A stretch of 64,000 nt of DNA. Source: Lantana camara. Taxonomy: Eukaryota > Streptophyta > Magnoliopsida > Lamiales > Verbenaceae. Both the position numbers and the translations under genes were made by a program. Positions 1-10,312 of the stretch are shown piece by piece (within the stretch, counting starts at the first letter, position 1; every line of letters begins with the position of its first letter). The DNA lies in the NCBI GenBank assembly GCA_037501455.1, contig CM074860.1, positions 47,936,501 through 48,000,500 on the forward strand. Reading direction: 5' to 3'. Under the pieces are notes generated by a model that worked only from the letters and a program-made list of their open reading frames with translations, ran no database searches and was not told the DNA's origin.

Positions 1-96
1 TTTTGTCCGTTCGACGGCGTACTTCTTGGGTGCTAGGTCTCCTAGTCACTTGAGAGGTACGACGGTGCGGGGTTGTGGCCTCTTCGGGGTGCTACA
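1..96 (+). mobile_element. 3' end of plus-oriented gypsy LTR (element N)
   Basis: The end reads GGGGTGCTACA at 86-96, and the preceding GC-rich block resembles the 3' ends of LTRs J and K. No primer-binding site follows, so this is a solo LTR or a 3' LTR. From 97 the sequence becomes minus-oriented LTR, so N appears to be inserted into LTR C. The other end of N is outside the window. Confidence 0.55.
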
Positions 97-1802
97 CTAA
101 GACTAAGCCAACAGGGACCTACGCACACGCTAAGCTAGGCGGAGCTAACACAAGAGAGAGCGCGCAAAACAATCAACATAGCGGAAGCATGTATAAGGAA
201 TACAAAATATAAATCAACAAATAACGGGTTCAACTATCCCTAGAAGCCTGTCCCGAATACATACATTACAACATACTTAAAGATCTAACAAATTCAATTC
301 GAATATCAAGTACAAAGCTTATACAAAATTACAACTATATGTAATATGGATTGCAACTCGATCTAGAAGACTAGAGAACCCCGACCGAAACACTACTCCG
401 TCTAGATCGAACCAAACCTATAACTAAAAGTTGAAAGGAGAGGGTCAGTCCACCGACTAAGTGAGGGGGTAACGCACACCCATATGTATATATGTATACA
501 ACAAAACACATATGAAATAAAAGACTATGAATCGGGAGTAGGGTTTTGCATGCAAAAACCATTTTCAAATCAAACATATTCTTAAACTTAGCAAAATATA
601 ACCAACTTAACATATTCATTCATAACATAAGAGAAAGCTCCTACCCCATTTCATAATCAACATGTTAAACAAAAGCTCAGCAAGCACGAGCACAAACTAC
701 CCCAACTCCTCATAACATACTAAACAAAAACATAGAACGTAGCATATCATACGTACCCACCTCCTTCGGGTGATGGAAGGGTTGCGCGACCCTAAACCAT
801 CTATTACATTTACTGCCGGACATGAGTTTTATGACACTCACGCCTGAGGACTCCGTCTCCTGACCAAACCTCCTGGCAGGTTCCGGGTTTATCTTATCAA
901 ACTTGGAGAATGTGCACAGGGGTGATAACCGGCGACCCCATGGCCCTCCCGGGTCTCCCTTACCCATAACTTCGGGGCCCATCAAACCGAATAATTCATA
1001 ACATATCGTACCATACCATATCAGACTTATCATAACTCGCTCATAACATAACATACCGTAACGTAACATACTTACCATTTAGAGCAAACCTTACCCTGAA
1101 ACTTAGCATATGCCATAACGTATCTCTCCGTGTCATCCTAATCCAAAGTTGGCCTGAAGACCTATGGTTTGGAGCATAGCCTCATCGCAAAACATTTAGC
1201 TTACGTATGTTTATACTTATAGTTTTGAAAGCCCGAACCGTTTGGAAAAACCACAAACATACTGTATAAGCACATATCTATTATCTAAATATAATAGTAT
1301 ATTCGCATGCGTGCTTGAAAACGAGTACATAGGGATGTAGGTCGCATTAACTAAAAGAAAGTCCTAAAACCTAACCTTTTACGAAAACAGCTCACGGACG
1401 AGTATTGATGACCAAGAAGAACATAAATGGCGGAACCGATACCTCTTGAACCAAACTTTGAGATAAACAAACACAAACTTATAAATTAGACTCGATCATG
1501 AAATAATTAAATGTTTGAAAAATGTAAATGGATGCAAATGATGCAAAAGAGACAACAAGAGATAGCACATCGAGCAATCAAGCTCACATTCGTATACAAA
1601 TATCGAAATCTTAGCAAAACTTGCATACTAAAATCACAACATTTGATTCATACATAAAACATGTCGAAATCAAACAATAACAAGTCAAGACATATCAATT
1701 CATACATAAAAACAAGCACATAACACACAAGGATCAAGAACGGGGAGGGAAACAGGAAAAACGGAAAAACTAACGAACAAAGCAAGCTAACCCAACCCTC
1801 GA

Positions 1803-1826
1803 GGGGACTAACGGCTGTTAGTCCCC
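1803..1826. repeat. Perfect palindrome in LTR C
   Basis: GGGGACTAAC at 1803-1812 pairs with GTTAGTCCCC at 1817-1826 around a GGCT loop, giving a 10-bp stem. It lies about 1.15 kb from the LTR start, where other families carry unrelated palindrome clusters. Confidence 0.85.
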
Positions 1827-2234
1827 CTCCTTCAGCCGCATAACCAACACATAAGGGCATGAAATGGTTGCAATTAAACTCACAAACCATGTACAAAACT
1901 CATCCAAATCGTGTCCCAAACTCAATAAATCCAAAGAGCAAAGAAAGGATGCAAAAATCATCAAGTTTTAAACATTGGAGCACAAGAACTTCCGTGACAA
2001 TTATTCACACACTCAAGCAACAACAAACATGAGTTCATACAAGTAAAAAGGAAGCTCAAGTGGTCACATAACCAACTTTAAATCAAGAAATAACAAGATG
2101 AGATGCATATGATTCAAGAATTCTACCAAACCTTTACTATTCATCTTGTTCATCAAAATTTATGAAAACTCAAGCAAGGACAAGAATTAAATGGATGAAA
2201 ATGAACAAAAGAAGGTGGATAGTAAGGATCCATT

Positions 2235-2243
2235 CCTACCTTG
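2235..2243 (-). promoter_or_regulatory. Putative splice donor in LTR C
   Basis: The sense (minus) strand reads TTCAAG|GTAGGA, with intron GT at 2239-2238, about 720 nt into the LTR. The same site type occurs in A, A2, B, E, H, J and K. In fragment C' the last exon base is changed (AAC|GTAGG). Confidence 0.5.
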
Positions 2244-2961
2244 AATCTTGTAGAAGGAAAAGATGAAGGTTGAGTTCAAAATCCTCAAAATGTTAATAGT
2301 GATGGGATTCCCTTCTCTCTTGGCTTGGAGCTGATTTTTCTTCTCTTTTTGCTTGCTTGGTCGAAATGGGGCTGATATCAAGGGTAAAAGGGTGTATTAG
2401 GGTTAAAAGGGTTCAAGTCTTAGGTCAAATGGAGCTAAAACGGGGTCGGATGTGGCCCAAATGGGCAGGATAGTGCACACCGATTGAGTTGTTCGGTTCG
2501 AAACGAGATTCGGAGGTCCAAATGGTCTTAAAAGGTTTTGAGGCTTGTTCCATTGTCCCCGAATTGACGAAATGAATTCAATGACAGTGACGGAATTCGA
2601 ATCCGAATTCCCGAGCTCAAGTTACGCGCTCCAGAACTCGAGATGCGCAAAGTGCCCTTAAGTCCCGATTCCACAAAAAGGGGGTCCAAGACCTGAACAA
2701 ACAAGTATCAAATAATAAAATAAACATGTAAACAAGGTCATAAGACATATAATTCAAGTATATCAGGTAGCCACAAAGTTTGGAAGTAAATCACATAAAA
2801 GAAGTTAAGAACGAGAAATAAAACGTCAAATAGGAACACTTAAGGCATAAAGGTCACTTAGAAAAAGAATTAACATATAAATCAAATTAAAAGAACATAA
2901 TTATGTAAATAAACTCTCTCGTGACCACATACCTGGTTCTACGGAGAGATGGGGTGTCACA

Positions 2962-2977
2962 AACTCCCCCCTTAAGA
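2962..2977 (-). promoter_or_regulatory. Polypurine tract of element C
   Basis: The sense strand reads TCTTAAGGGGGGAGTT and directly precedes the LTR TGTGACACC. This is the expected place for the plus-strand DNA primer. Confidence 0.8.
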
Positions 2978-2996
2978 GAACCTAGCCCATAGGTTC
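2978..2996 (-). repeat. Hairpin beside the polypurine tract (C)
   Basis: GAACCTA at 2978-2984 pairs with TAGGTTC at 2990-2996, a 7-bp stem with a 5-nt loop. The position matches hairpins of different stem sequence in A, A2, B and H. Confidence 0.7.
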
Positions 2997-3548
2997 ACCT
3001 GCTCGAGTTTCAAGCTCGAACAACTTTCCGTATTCACCCAATTTACAGGTTTATGATGTCCCGACAAGGATTACTCCGGTAAGGTCTTCAAGCATAAGGG
3101 GTTTGATCAAGTCCTTGAGGTCTTGATGGCATCACTTATTCAAGGACTTGATCCGGCTAGGAGTAGCCTAAATGTTTCTCACGGTAGGTGGGTTTAAAGA
3201 GATTCATCACCCCACCATTTGATCCATTTCAAACTGCTCAAGAGCTTGGCAATACACGAGTGACTTAGTTATCGAACTTTCACCGCTCGCACCTTCAAAG
3301 TCAAGGAATCTTCTCGCTACAGAACTAATCCACAATCTGTTGCTTGCTTCAAAAGACCGTTGTAATCACGCCCCTCGACTTACCATGCAACAACACACTC
3401 GCACTCTCGAAGTCGTCCCACAGGACAACCACTCTCTCCACAAACACCAAACACAAATAACAACCAAACACAAAGGAAATCACACAACAACTTAAAGATG
3501 TAGGATGCAAGTGCCACGAATGTTTTCTGTACCGTGTACCATTGTTTC

Positions 3549-3817
3549 TATGACGCCCCGTTTCTCAATCAACGTAAGTTTTGTTACGTGAGTGAACAAT
3601 TTACCTTTTTATACATGAATTATATGAAATTATGCCTTAATTTGATAACCGTTTTGTACTTCTATGAAATATATAATTTTCATGTTCTATGTGGCTTCTT
3701 AATATGTTAATTACATGCTCGTATTGTTTCTATTGAGCTTTGGTAGCATGCTTTGCGATTAATCGAAAATATGTGCTTATTTGGACATTAAAGCATAATT
3801 TAGGGACTAAATGGTAA
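3549..3817 (+). mobile_element. 5' start of plus-oriented LTR I
   Basis: An LTR-type start, TATGACGCCCCG, is followed by the same ACGTGAGTGAACAATTTACC-like stretch that follows other LTR starts here. It runs 269 bp, then LTR J begins with its own start. The rest of I is displaced by J. A possible distal end is LTR G at 35767-35960, which I could not prove. Confidence 0.5.
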
Positions 3818-4329
3818 TGTGATGCCCCGTCCGATAAATTGCACAGGTATGCGTCACGAGAGAGTTTACCTTACGCATTTACGTGATTTAATTCCCTTCC
3901 TATGTGTTTAATTCCAACTTTGATTGAAATGGGAATTAATTGACTAGAATGCAAAATGATAAAATATGAATTCTTGCATGGCAACCTAAGAACGAAACTT
4001 ATGTGAATTTAAATTAATTGTTGGAGTTGGATTTGAATAGGACTTGGACCTATTTATGTGTTTGAGGCCTAACTTGAGTTAGGTGGGTTTCGGTCGTTCG
4101 GGACCAATATGAGCTTGGGAATTCGAATTCGAATTCCAACACCAGCATTGGACTTGATTCGGTGATTCGGATCCAATGGAATTTACTTTATATCTTTCGG
4201 AAAGTGTTTAGACATTAAACCCTTTTACTTTGACCTATTGGGCCGGAAGTTATTTATTTGAGCCCAAATCCTAATAAAGCCTCTAACCTCATATTATATC
4301 TTGGAAACCCTAATGAAATCTTTAGCCAC

Positions 4330-4356
4330 CATATATATACCATAAAACCCTAACCT
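4330..4356 (+). promoter_or_regulatory. Core promoter of LTR J
   Basis: TATATATA at 4332-4339 is followed five bases later by AAACCCTAACC, a telo-box-like element common downstream of plant promoters. It lies about 510 nt into the LTR and about 155 nt before the splice donor, a normal place for the U3/R boundary. The start point itself is inferred. Confidence 0.55.
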
Positions 4357-4488
4357 AGCTTCATTTTAATCTTCAATTCACACAAATCATATCATCCATG
4401 TAAGAGCTTCAAGAGAGGATGAAGATCTAAGACTTTCCTACACCTTCAAAAGCTCATACCTCCCTCGTTTCTTCATCAGTTCGCAAGC

Positions 4489-4498
4489 CGAGGTAAGC
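4489..4498 (+). promoter_or_regulatory. Putative splice donor in LTR J
   Basis: CCGAG|GTAAGC, with GT at 4493-4494, is a near-consensus plant donor about 675 nt into the LTR. The matching acceptor candidate is at 21057-21058, one base before the gag start codon. Confidence 0.55.
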
Positions 4499-4806
4499 TA
4501 TGGATTTCTCTTGATGTGTATTTCATTTCTATCCATGAATTTAAGCATGAAATTGAATGTATGAGCTTATATGAGGAAGTCTTGTGAAAATGGTGATTTA
4601 TGCCCAACTTGAAGATTATGCCTTATATGATGAACCTTTGAGATCTTGAGCTTGAATATGTGTTAAACATGATTTATGTGATGATATATATGATTTTTGT
4701 GGAATTTTGTTGGTTGTTTTTGGGTGAAATCAGCCATTTTTGGCCTTCGAAGTCTTCTTCCCGAAGCTGTCACGTTTCTACTCTAGTCTGACGCCCAGAT
4801 CTGGCC

Positions 4807-4895
4807 GGAACGACCGTTCCATTTTGGCCTTGAGCCCGGAATGGCCCTTCCCAGCCAGGGCTGATGTCAGCACTGAAGACGGGAAGGACCGTTCC
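4807..4895. repeat. Palindrome cluster of LTR J, first part
   Basis: GGAACGACCGTTCC at 4807-4820 is a 14-bp near-perfect palindrome. GGGAAGGACCGTTCC at 4881-4895 is a second copy, split by element A at its last base. The cluster continues at 15689-15773. Confidence 0.75.
4891..4895. repeat. Target-site duplication of A (left)
   Basis: GTTCC directly precedes the A LTR and is repeated at 15667-15671 after the other LTR. Confidence 0.9.
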
Positions 4896-6942
4896 TGTAG
4901 CACCCCGCACGTGAGGCACCACATCCCCCGCACTAAGGCTCAACACGAGTAACGAAATAGTAAATCCGTACCCGTATCAAACCCTAGCGAACGGGAGACA
5001 AACATAAAAACCTTCCTAAGCCAGGCGGAGCTAGACCCTGTAATGTTTACCAATCCACAAAATATAATGCATAACGAAGCCAAAATTCAAGTATACAAGC
5101 CATAAACGGAATTCGGGCTCTTCAGGCCTCTTTTAAAACATAGTAAAATCCAGTAAAGCCAATTTCATCATAAATACATAGGTATCAAATTTCATAACTT
5201 GTTCGAGTTCAAGGTATAGTAGAACGAATCATACATAACTCCAATACCAATATGAGTGCAGAGACTCCCTAACCTAACTCGACCCACTTAGAACTCCAAA
5301 CCTCCGCCTAGCCCGAAATTCCAAAGCCAAACCTGCACACTAAAGTGTTGGGGAGGGAGAGGGTCAGTCTCTAGAAGACTGAGTGAGCAGGAGCGATAAA
5401 TATATATAAAACATGCACATGCAAGTCATAAATCCCGAGCAAGGTTTTATTTGAATTTAGTTCCCGATAAGGCAAGAGAATGACCAATCAATGCTCGGAT
5501 TTATGACGAATTCATATTAAATTCATTACGTTCATAAATCATACATAATTATAAGGCTCGGCGAGTGAGCGTGCACAACCTCCATCCAAACTCCGACCGT
5601 GTACGACAAATATCAATAATATATTGATTAGGTGATCATGCAATATATCATAATATAGGCAGACCATAAATCAAGTCCTAAATATATTGTTTGGGCAATC
5701 CGATTCCCGGCCTTCCCGCACAGTGCCTATCAATCGATAATCAATCAGTCAATCAATCATTCAATTATAATTAATTCCAACCTTCTTCCTCCGGGTTGGT
5801 GGTGGGTTTGCAAGGCCCGACCACCCTGTCTTTGACCAAAAGGGGTTACATGACTCCCCAGATGGCACTCAGCTCCCTTTCCCCGCCAATCTCCTGACGA
5901 GGTCCAGTACCGCTGTTTAAATAGTGGGACTAGTATATGGGATCCCCGTCAGCCCTTGCTTCCTCGGTTAGCCACATACACTAAGTCCCGGGGCCCGTTC
6001 CGTAATAAGTAATAAATGTGTCTCGCCAAAACATATCAATACATACATATGATACATACTATAAGAAATCATACCTTACCGTGTAATTCGACATATGCTA
6101 TATACGTACCTCTCCGTGTCATCCTAATCCATAGCTAGCATGAAGACACACGGTTTGGAGCATAGCCTCATTACAAAACCATTTTTCAAGCTTACATACG
6201 CTCATACATATGTTTCAGAAGAATTTACTCGATAACTTCGTTTGAAAACCATATATATATATAATCATAGGGTTTTTGGCCAAAGCTTTTCACATAAGGG
6301 TTGTAGGGTTTGTTACATAGCTAAAACGAAAACCACCCTCACCTTAACCGTGATGAAACAAGGAACGAGTTATCAAGTGCTTGAACGATCAAAAGCTCTC
6401 CACCCTGGAGACAAACTGTACAAAAGACCACAAGACGTGTTCGTGAGACTCAAGACTCTAAATGAACCATATATGACGCACGGCAATGCTCAAGCATGAT
6501 ATGAAGGCATAAAGATCATATTAAGTCATGAAAATCATATAACCAATTCATTCACTTGTTCAATCATATATCCTTCAATTCATACTTCCAATCCAATAAT
6601 TCAAGAATCCAAATAAGGGCACAGAACATGTTCAAGCTCGTCCATAATGTTACCATATACTTCATATTACATAACATAGCATATATTCAAGGTTGGGCAA
6701 CAAGAAAAAGTGATAAGATATAGAAAATAAGCGAGGCGATTCATAAACGACACATAAACACCCATAACCGGCATTAAGTAAAAGCATGCCTATAGCACAT
6801 CCAAATGCCATGAAATTAAACCAAAATACTCCTAACACATAGTACAACAAGTTCATAGTTCAACATAAAGGGAGATAAAGTCATTAAGGATGGGAAACAA
6901 ATCAAAAACCGAAAAGGAAGCAACACGGACTGCACATGGGAA

Positions 6943-7068
6943 GTGACACGGGGGTGTCACCAACCCTTGCCCAACTGAGCCACGGGCGTGGCTCAGTACA
7001 GAGCTGCCAAGAGAGTGTGACACGCCCGTGTCTCCCTCTTATGAGTAAATGAGACACGGGGGTGTCAC
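6943..7068. repeat. Palindrome cluster in LTR A (left copy)
   Basis: Four inverted repeats lie in 126 bp: 6943-6960 (GTGACAC with GTGTCAC), 6974-6997 (ACTGAGCCACG pairs CGTGGCTCAGT, an 11-bp stem), 7019-7032 (GACACGCCCGTGTC) and 7051-7068. They share the ACACGGGYGTGT core. Confidence 0.85.
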
Positions 7069-7954
7069 GGTACAGAACTTAATCCCCTTTGAAATTTTTC
7101 CGGCAAAACTGAACTCAAACAAACTCAATCCAAAGGCATACCAAATGAACTCCAAATGCTCTGAAACATCATATACAACATATTTGGCATGTTATGAACA
7201 TTTTTCGTTTAGAGTTCAAAAGCTAAATCACACGTTAAGATCATCGAAACCGTGAAACAAAACTGGGTCGCTACAATCGGACATATGAGCCCTAATGATT
7301 CTATCATGCCTTGATCAAGTACTTAGGGCTTGAATTTGGATCTGAAACTTTGGGGAATGCATGCTAACATACCAAAAAACTAATATACATCATATATATG
7401 CAAAATGGTACAATTTAAAGCACATTAGGATGACCAACAACTTACCAAACACAACAGCAACAAATCTGTCATGGTGCATGCATAGAAACAGGCCATGTAT
7501 TTCGGTTTTGAGGCTTCAAATGGATCCAAATACTTGAAACATGAATGCTAACATATATAACAATAAGTGTACATCAACTCCATGCATTTTCACACGAAAT
7601 GGAGGCCATATGATCATGCAACAACACCAAATTTCACACAGCAGTTCGAAAACAGGGGAAAATAGTTTGATCACCAAGTTTGGAGCTCCATAACTCAAAA
7701 TTTTATAAAAGGAGCAAGAGAAGAAATCCTCCTAACATCATATACTATCAGTTAGGAAAGAAATAAGCCAAGAACCAAGTTCATATGATCATGTTTAAGC
7801 AAGGAATTCAGCCACACAAGTAAATAGGTCACTAGGACAAAAATCCCTAAAAGTTCATACTAATCTCATAATTCAAACCCTAATCAAATCTGATCCAAAT
7901 CATGTTTTAAATAGAGGAAATCAAACATAATTGAGTAGAGAAGACATAAATATT

Positions 7955-7963
7955 CATACCTTG
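7955..7963 (-). promoter_or_regulatory. Putative splice donor in LTR A (left)
   Basis: The sense strand reads TTCAAG|GTATGA, with GT at 7959-7958, about 810 nt into the LTR. Confidence 0.5.
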
Positions 7964-8767
7964 AAGTTTTGGTGAAGGAAGATGGTGATTTGAGCTCAAA
8001 ATCACAAAGGATGGCCAAGGGTTTCTCTCCTTCTTCTCTTCTCCCTTCTCTCGATCAGTTGCAGAATGAGAGGAGATATTTTGGCTCGGTTTTTGCAGCT
8101 AAAAGGGTAGGAGAAAGGGTTAACCCATGGTAGATAAGTCATGGTTAAGGTGTGGTTAAGTTAAGAGGGGTTATGGGGTCCCACCATGAAGACTAGTCAA
8201 CATAAGGGCTCTTCTTGCACGAGTTGTCCGTTACGGTTGGATTTTGGAGGTCTTAATGATCTCAAAAAGGTATGAGGCTTCTTCCATTGTCTCCGAATCG
8301 TCGATACGAAGGCAACGGAGTTGACGAAATTCGAATCCGAATTCCCGAGCTCAAGATATCACGCACGGAACCAAGGGTGCGCTAATTGCTCGTTAGCCCC
8401 CGACTTGGTTCCAAAAATCAAAATAAATTCATAAACACGTCAATTGAATCCGAAAACATAAACCGAGCACATAGGCACGTTCATAACACACATATTTACG
8501 ACATATTAAATTTTCACGCCAATCCAGTATCATTTCATATAAGAACGAAGTAGAAACAAAACACTCAAGCGCATGAACGAATTCATATTGTTATAAATAA
8601 ATTACTAAACTTAAATTCCATATTAATTAAATTAAATAACAAAAGTTTACGGTTTTAAATCAAATAAAAACACTTATAAACAATTAATCATATAATTAAA
8701 TACTTAATTTGCGCAATTTTTAAACAAATACGTCACATTACTTAAACTGAAAAACGGGGGCGTTACA

Positions 8768-8784
8768 ATCTCTCCCCCTTAAAA
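8768..8784 (-). promoter_or_regulatory. Polypurine tract of A
   Basis: The sense strand reads TTTTAAGGGGGAGAGAT and abuts the 3' LTR start TGTAACGCC at 8767. Confidence 0.85.
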
Positions 8785-8802
8785 GAATCCGTCCTCGGAT
8801 TC
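8785..8802 (-). repeat. Hairpin beside the polypurine tract (A)
   Basis: GAATCC at 8785-8790 pairs with GGATTC at 8797-8802. The sense-strand loop is GAGGAC. It is the counterpart of the hairpins at 2978, 42107, 47479, 53124 and 62397. Confidence 0.75.
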
Positions 8803-8826
8803 AAAACACGCTTGAAATCAAATAAT

Positions 8827-8987
8827 GAGAGATTCCCCGTCTCTCACAAACAACAAGGAGAGAGCCCCGTCTCTCAAGCAGCAATGAGAGAACCCCGTCT
8901 CTCCAATAACAATGAGAGAACCCCGTCTCTCGCAAGCAAAGAGAGTACCCCGTCTCTCAAACAAAAATAAGAGAATCCCCGTCTCTT
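8827..8987 (-). repeat. Tandem hairpin array, six units (A)
   Basis: Six copies of a unit like GAGAGAACCCCGTCTCTC start at 8827, 8858, 8886, 8914, 8941 and 8971, a spacing of 27-31 bp. Each copy is itself an inverted repeat (GAGAG with CTCTC). Spacers are A-rich and variable. Arrays at the same place occur in H (42146) and A2 (62437). Confidence 0.85.
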
Positions 8988-9573
8988 AACCGAAAATAAA
9001 GCAAGGAAGTCTCCAATACTCCCAAGCAACTCACGCAAACCAAATTTAAATCACGTAAGGCACCCAAAGTAAGTAACAAATATCTCCCATATTGATTTCC
9101 AATTATTCCAAGTAATTTAACACATTACACATCAAAGCGCCTAACATAAGAATTATAAAAGTTGAATTTGCATGAATGCATGTATCATGAATGCTATAAG
9201 TACCGTTCACCGTAGTTGCAAAATTTCAAAGTGTGAATTGTCATTGTCCAAGATGTGATCTGTCCTGAATGTAACTCAGTGTCCAGCTTGTCTTGGACCT
9301 CTTCAGGGTTCCCCGGTGAAGCTATTGATCAATCCTTTTTAAGGACCATACTCTTAAACCCCCTTTTGACTTGTACTATTTCCAATCTTCACCATTTCCC
9401 ACAATCTTCGTTCGACCATCCAATTCTTTTTAATTAACCGAACTTGACCTCCCCGAATATCCTTAGACCATCTGTCTCAATGTTAGATCCATAGCTACTA
9501 TCTTACTCATATCAGAGTTTAAAATATCCCCAAGAATGACTACCCCCGACCACCTTGACGATTCAATCCCTAC

Positions 9574-9837
9574 CTAGAGGTATTCGTCATTAGAATCTAC
9601 CTTAACATGAATCCTCTTCCCATCTTCCGCGCAAATTATCCATTCATTCCCTTTTACCCCCTTAAGGTTACATTCGGCATCAGGCTCCACATTTCTTGTA
9701 TTGAAGATAGAATGTTCTTGATGATTCTTGTTGTTTGATGTAAATCCTCCAATGGTCACCTTTTCCCGGTTTGGCTTCTTCTTAGATTTCCTTCCGCAGT
9801 ATCGTGGAACTAACCGAGAACTTGATAGTAGTGTCAT
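9574..9837 (-). other. Decayed coding-like block in A (87 codons)
   Basis: An open frame from an ATG at 9837 to TAG at 9574 encodes a lysine-rich N-terminal half and an acidic C-terminal half ending DSNDEYL. Related DNA occurs in A2 (about 63130-63360) and H (about 42930-43080), but the frame is not kept there. I do not recognise the protein. It may be a relic of a lost gene or a chance frame in a conserved non-coding stretch. Confidence 0.3.
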
Positions 9838-10099
9838 TATTGAACCCCTTCTTTGTACCCTATTAGATTACTCGTGATCGCCATCATTCCATCATATACC
9901 AACTTGATTCGACACTCTCTCTTGTCAATTCTGACTTAGGAGTTTCCAGACGCTCCCTTATAATTCTGTTATCTCCAGATCCATGTTCCACACATAGGAA
10001 CATTCTTCAAACCATTTCCTTCATTCCTAATGATGGACTTCAACCCGAATTTAATAACTTAGTTCTCCTCTTAACACTTAACCATTCACGCCACCTTAG

Positions 10100-10312
10100 T
10101 TATCTCCGGTCATCACTAATAGGACTTCCAGGTCTTCCTAAATTTGTAATTTCGTCATTCCCACTAAAACATTTCTTCGAGCACCTTTTCAATCGTCCAA
10201 TTTGTTCTTCGGTTGTGCTCTCCCCCTTAAATTTCTGTTGTCCCGGGTTGAACTCCATTGATTCTTCTTTTATCGAAATTCTCGATGAGTAAATCCCATT
10301 TCTCTTCCTCAT
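10100..10312 (-). other. Decayed coding-like block in A (70 codons)
   Basis: An open frame of 70 codons, lysine- and serine-rich, with no recognised domain. The internal polypurine-like motif at 10217-10234 lies inside it. Related DNA is visible in A2 near 63660-63840 and in H near 43400-43560, so conservation may be for nucleotide sequence, not protein. Confidence 0.25.
10217..10234 (-). promoter_or_regulatory. Internal polypurine-tract-like motif (A)
   Basis: The sense strand reads AAATTTAAGGGGGAGAGC, nearly the same as the terminal tract at 8768-8784. No LTR start follows it. Equivalent copies are at 43480-43496 in H and 63764-63780 in A2. It could act as a central polypurine tract. Confidence 0.5.

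Larger units (their letters stand above)
97..2961 (-). mobile_element. Gypsy-type LTR of element C (3' LTR, far end cut by N)
   Basis: On the minus strand the LTR starts TGTGACACCCC at 2961. It is bordered outside by a purine tract, which marks it as the 3' LTR of a minus-oriented element. At least 2.86 kb is visible. It carries a splice-donor-like site at 2238-2239 and a 10-bp-stem palindrome at 1803-1826. The distal part is homologous to the fragment at 22642-23767. Short reading frames in it have no recognisable product. Confidence 0.75.
2962..3548 (-). mobile_element. Partial internal region of element C
   Basis: This part of the internal domain is clearly related to the region beside the polypurine tract in B (47462 onward): the same order of motifs about CACCCAA, a GTCCCGACAAGG-like stretch and GGGGTTTGATC. 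No gag or pol reading frame is present. It is cut at about 3548 by the plus-oriented LTR I. Confidence 0.65.
3818..4895 (+). mobile_element. LTR of element J, segment 1
   Basis: Starts TGTGATGCCCCG at 3818. This first part of a roughly 3.0-kb 5' LTR holds a TATA-like run at 4332-4339, a telo-box-like AAACCCTAACC at 4345-4355 and a splice donor at 4493. A palindrome cluster begins at 4807. Element A interrupts it, and the LTR resumes at 15672 after the duplicated GTTCC. Confidence 0.75.
4896..8767 (-). repeat. 3' LTR of element A
   Basis: 3,872 bp. On the minus strand it starts TGTAACGCCCCC at 8767 and ends GTGCTACA at 4896. It contains a donor-like site at 7958-7959 and a palindrome cluster at 6943-7068. 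Duplicated short reading frames in it are mirrored exactly in the other LTR and look like chance frames, not genes. Confidence 0.93.

Noticed and set aside
6242..6499. 85-codon open frame duplicated at 13141-13398
   Set aside because: Both copies lie at the same place in the two LTRs of A. The duplication reflects the LTR pair, there is no known domain and the start is TTG.
8827..8987. CRISPR-like array (short palindromic repeats with spacers)
   Set aside because: Spacers are only about 9-13 bp, A-rich and alike between elements. The array sits inside a plant retrotransposon and there are no cas genes.
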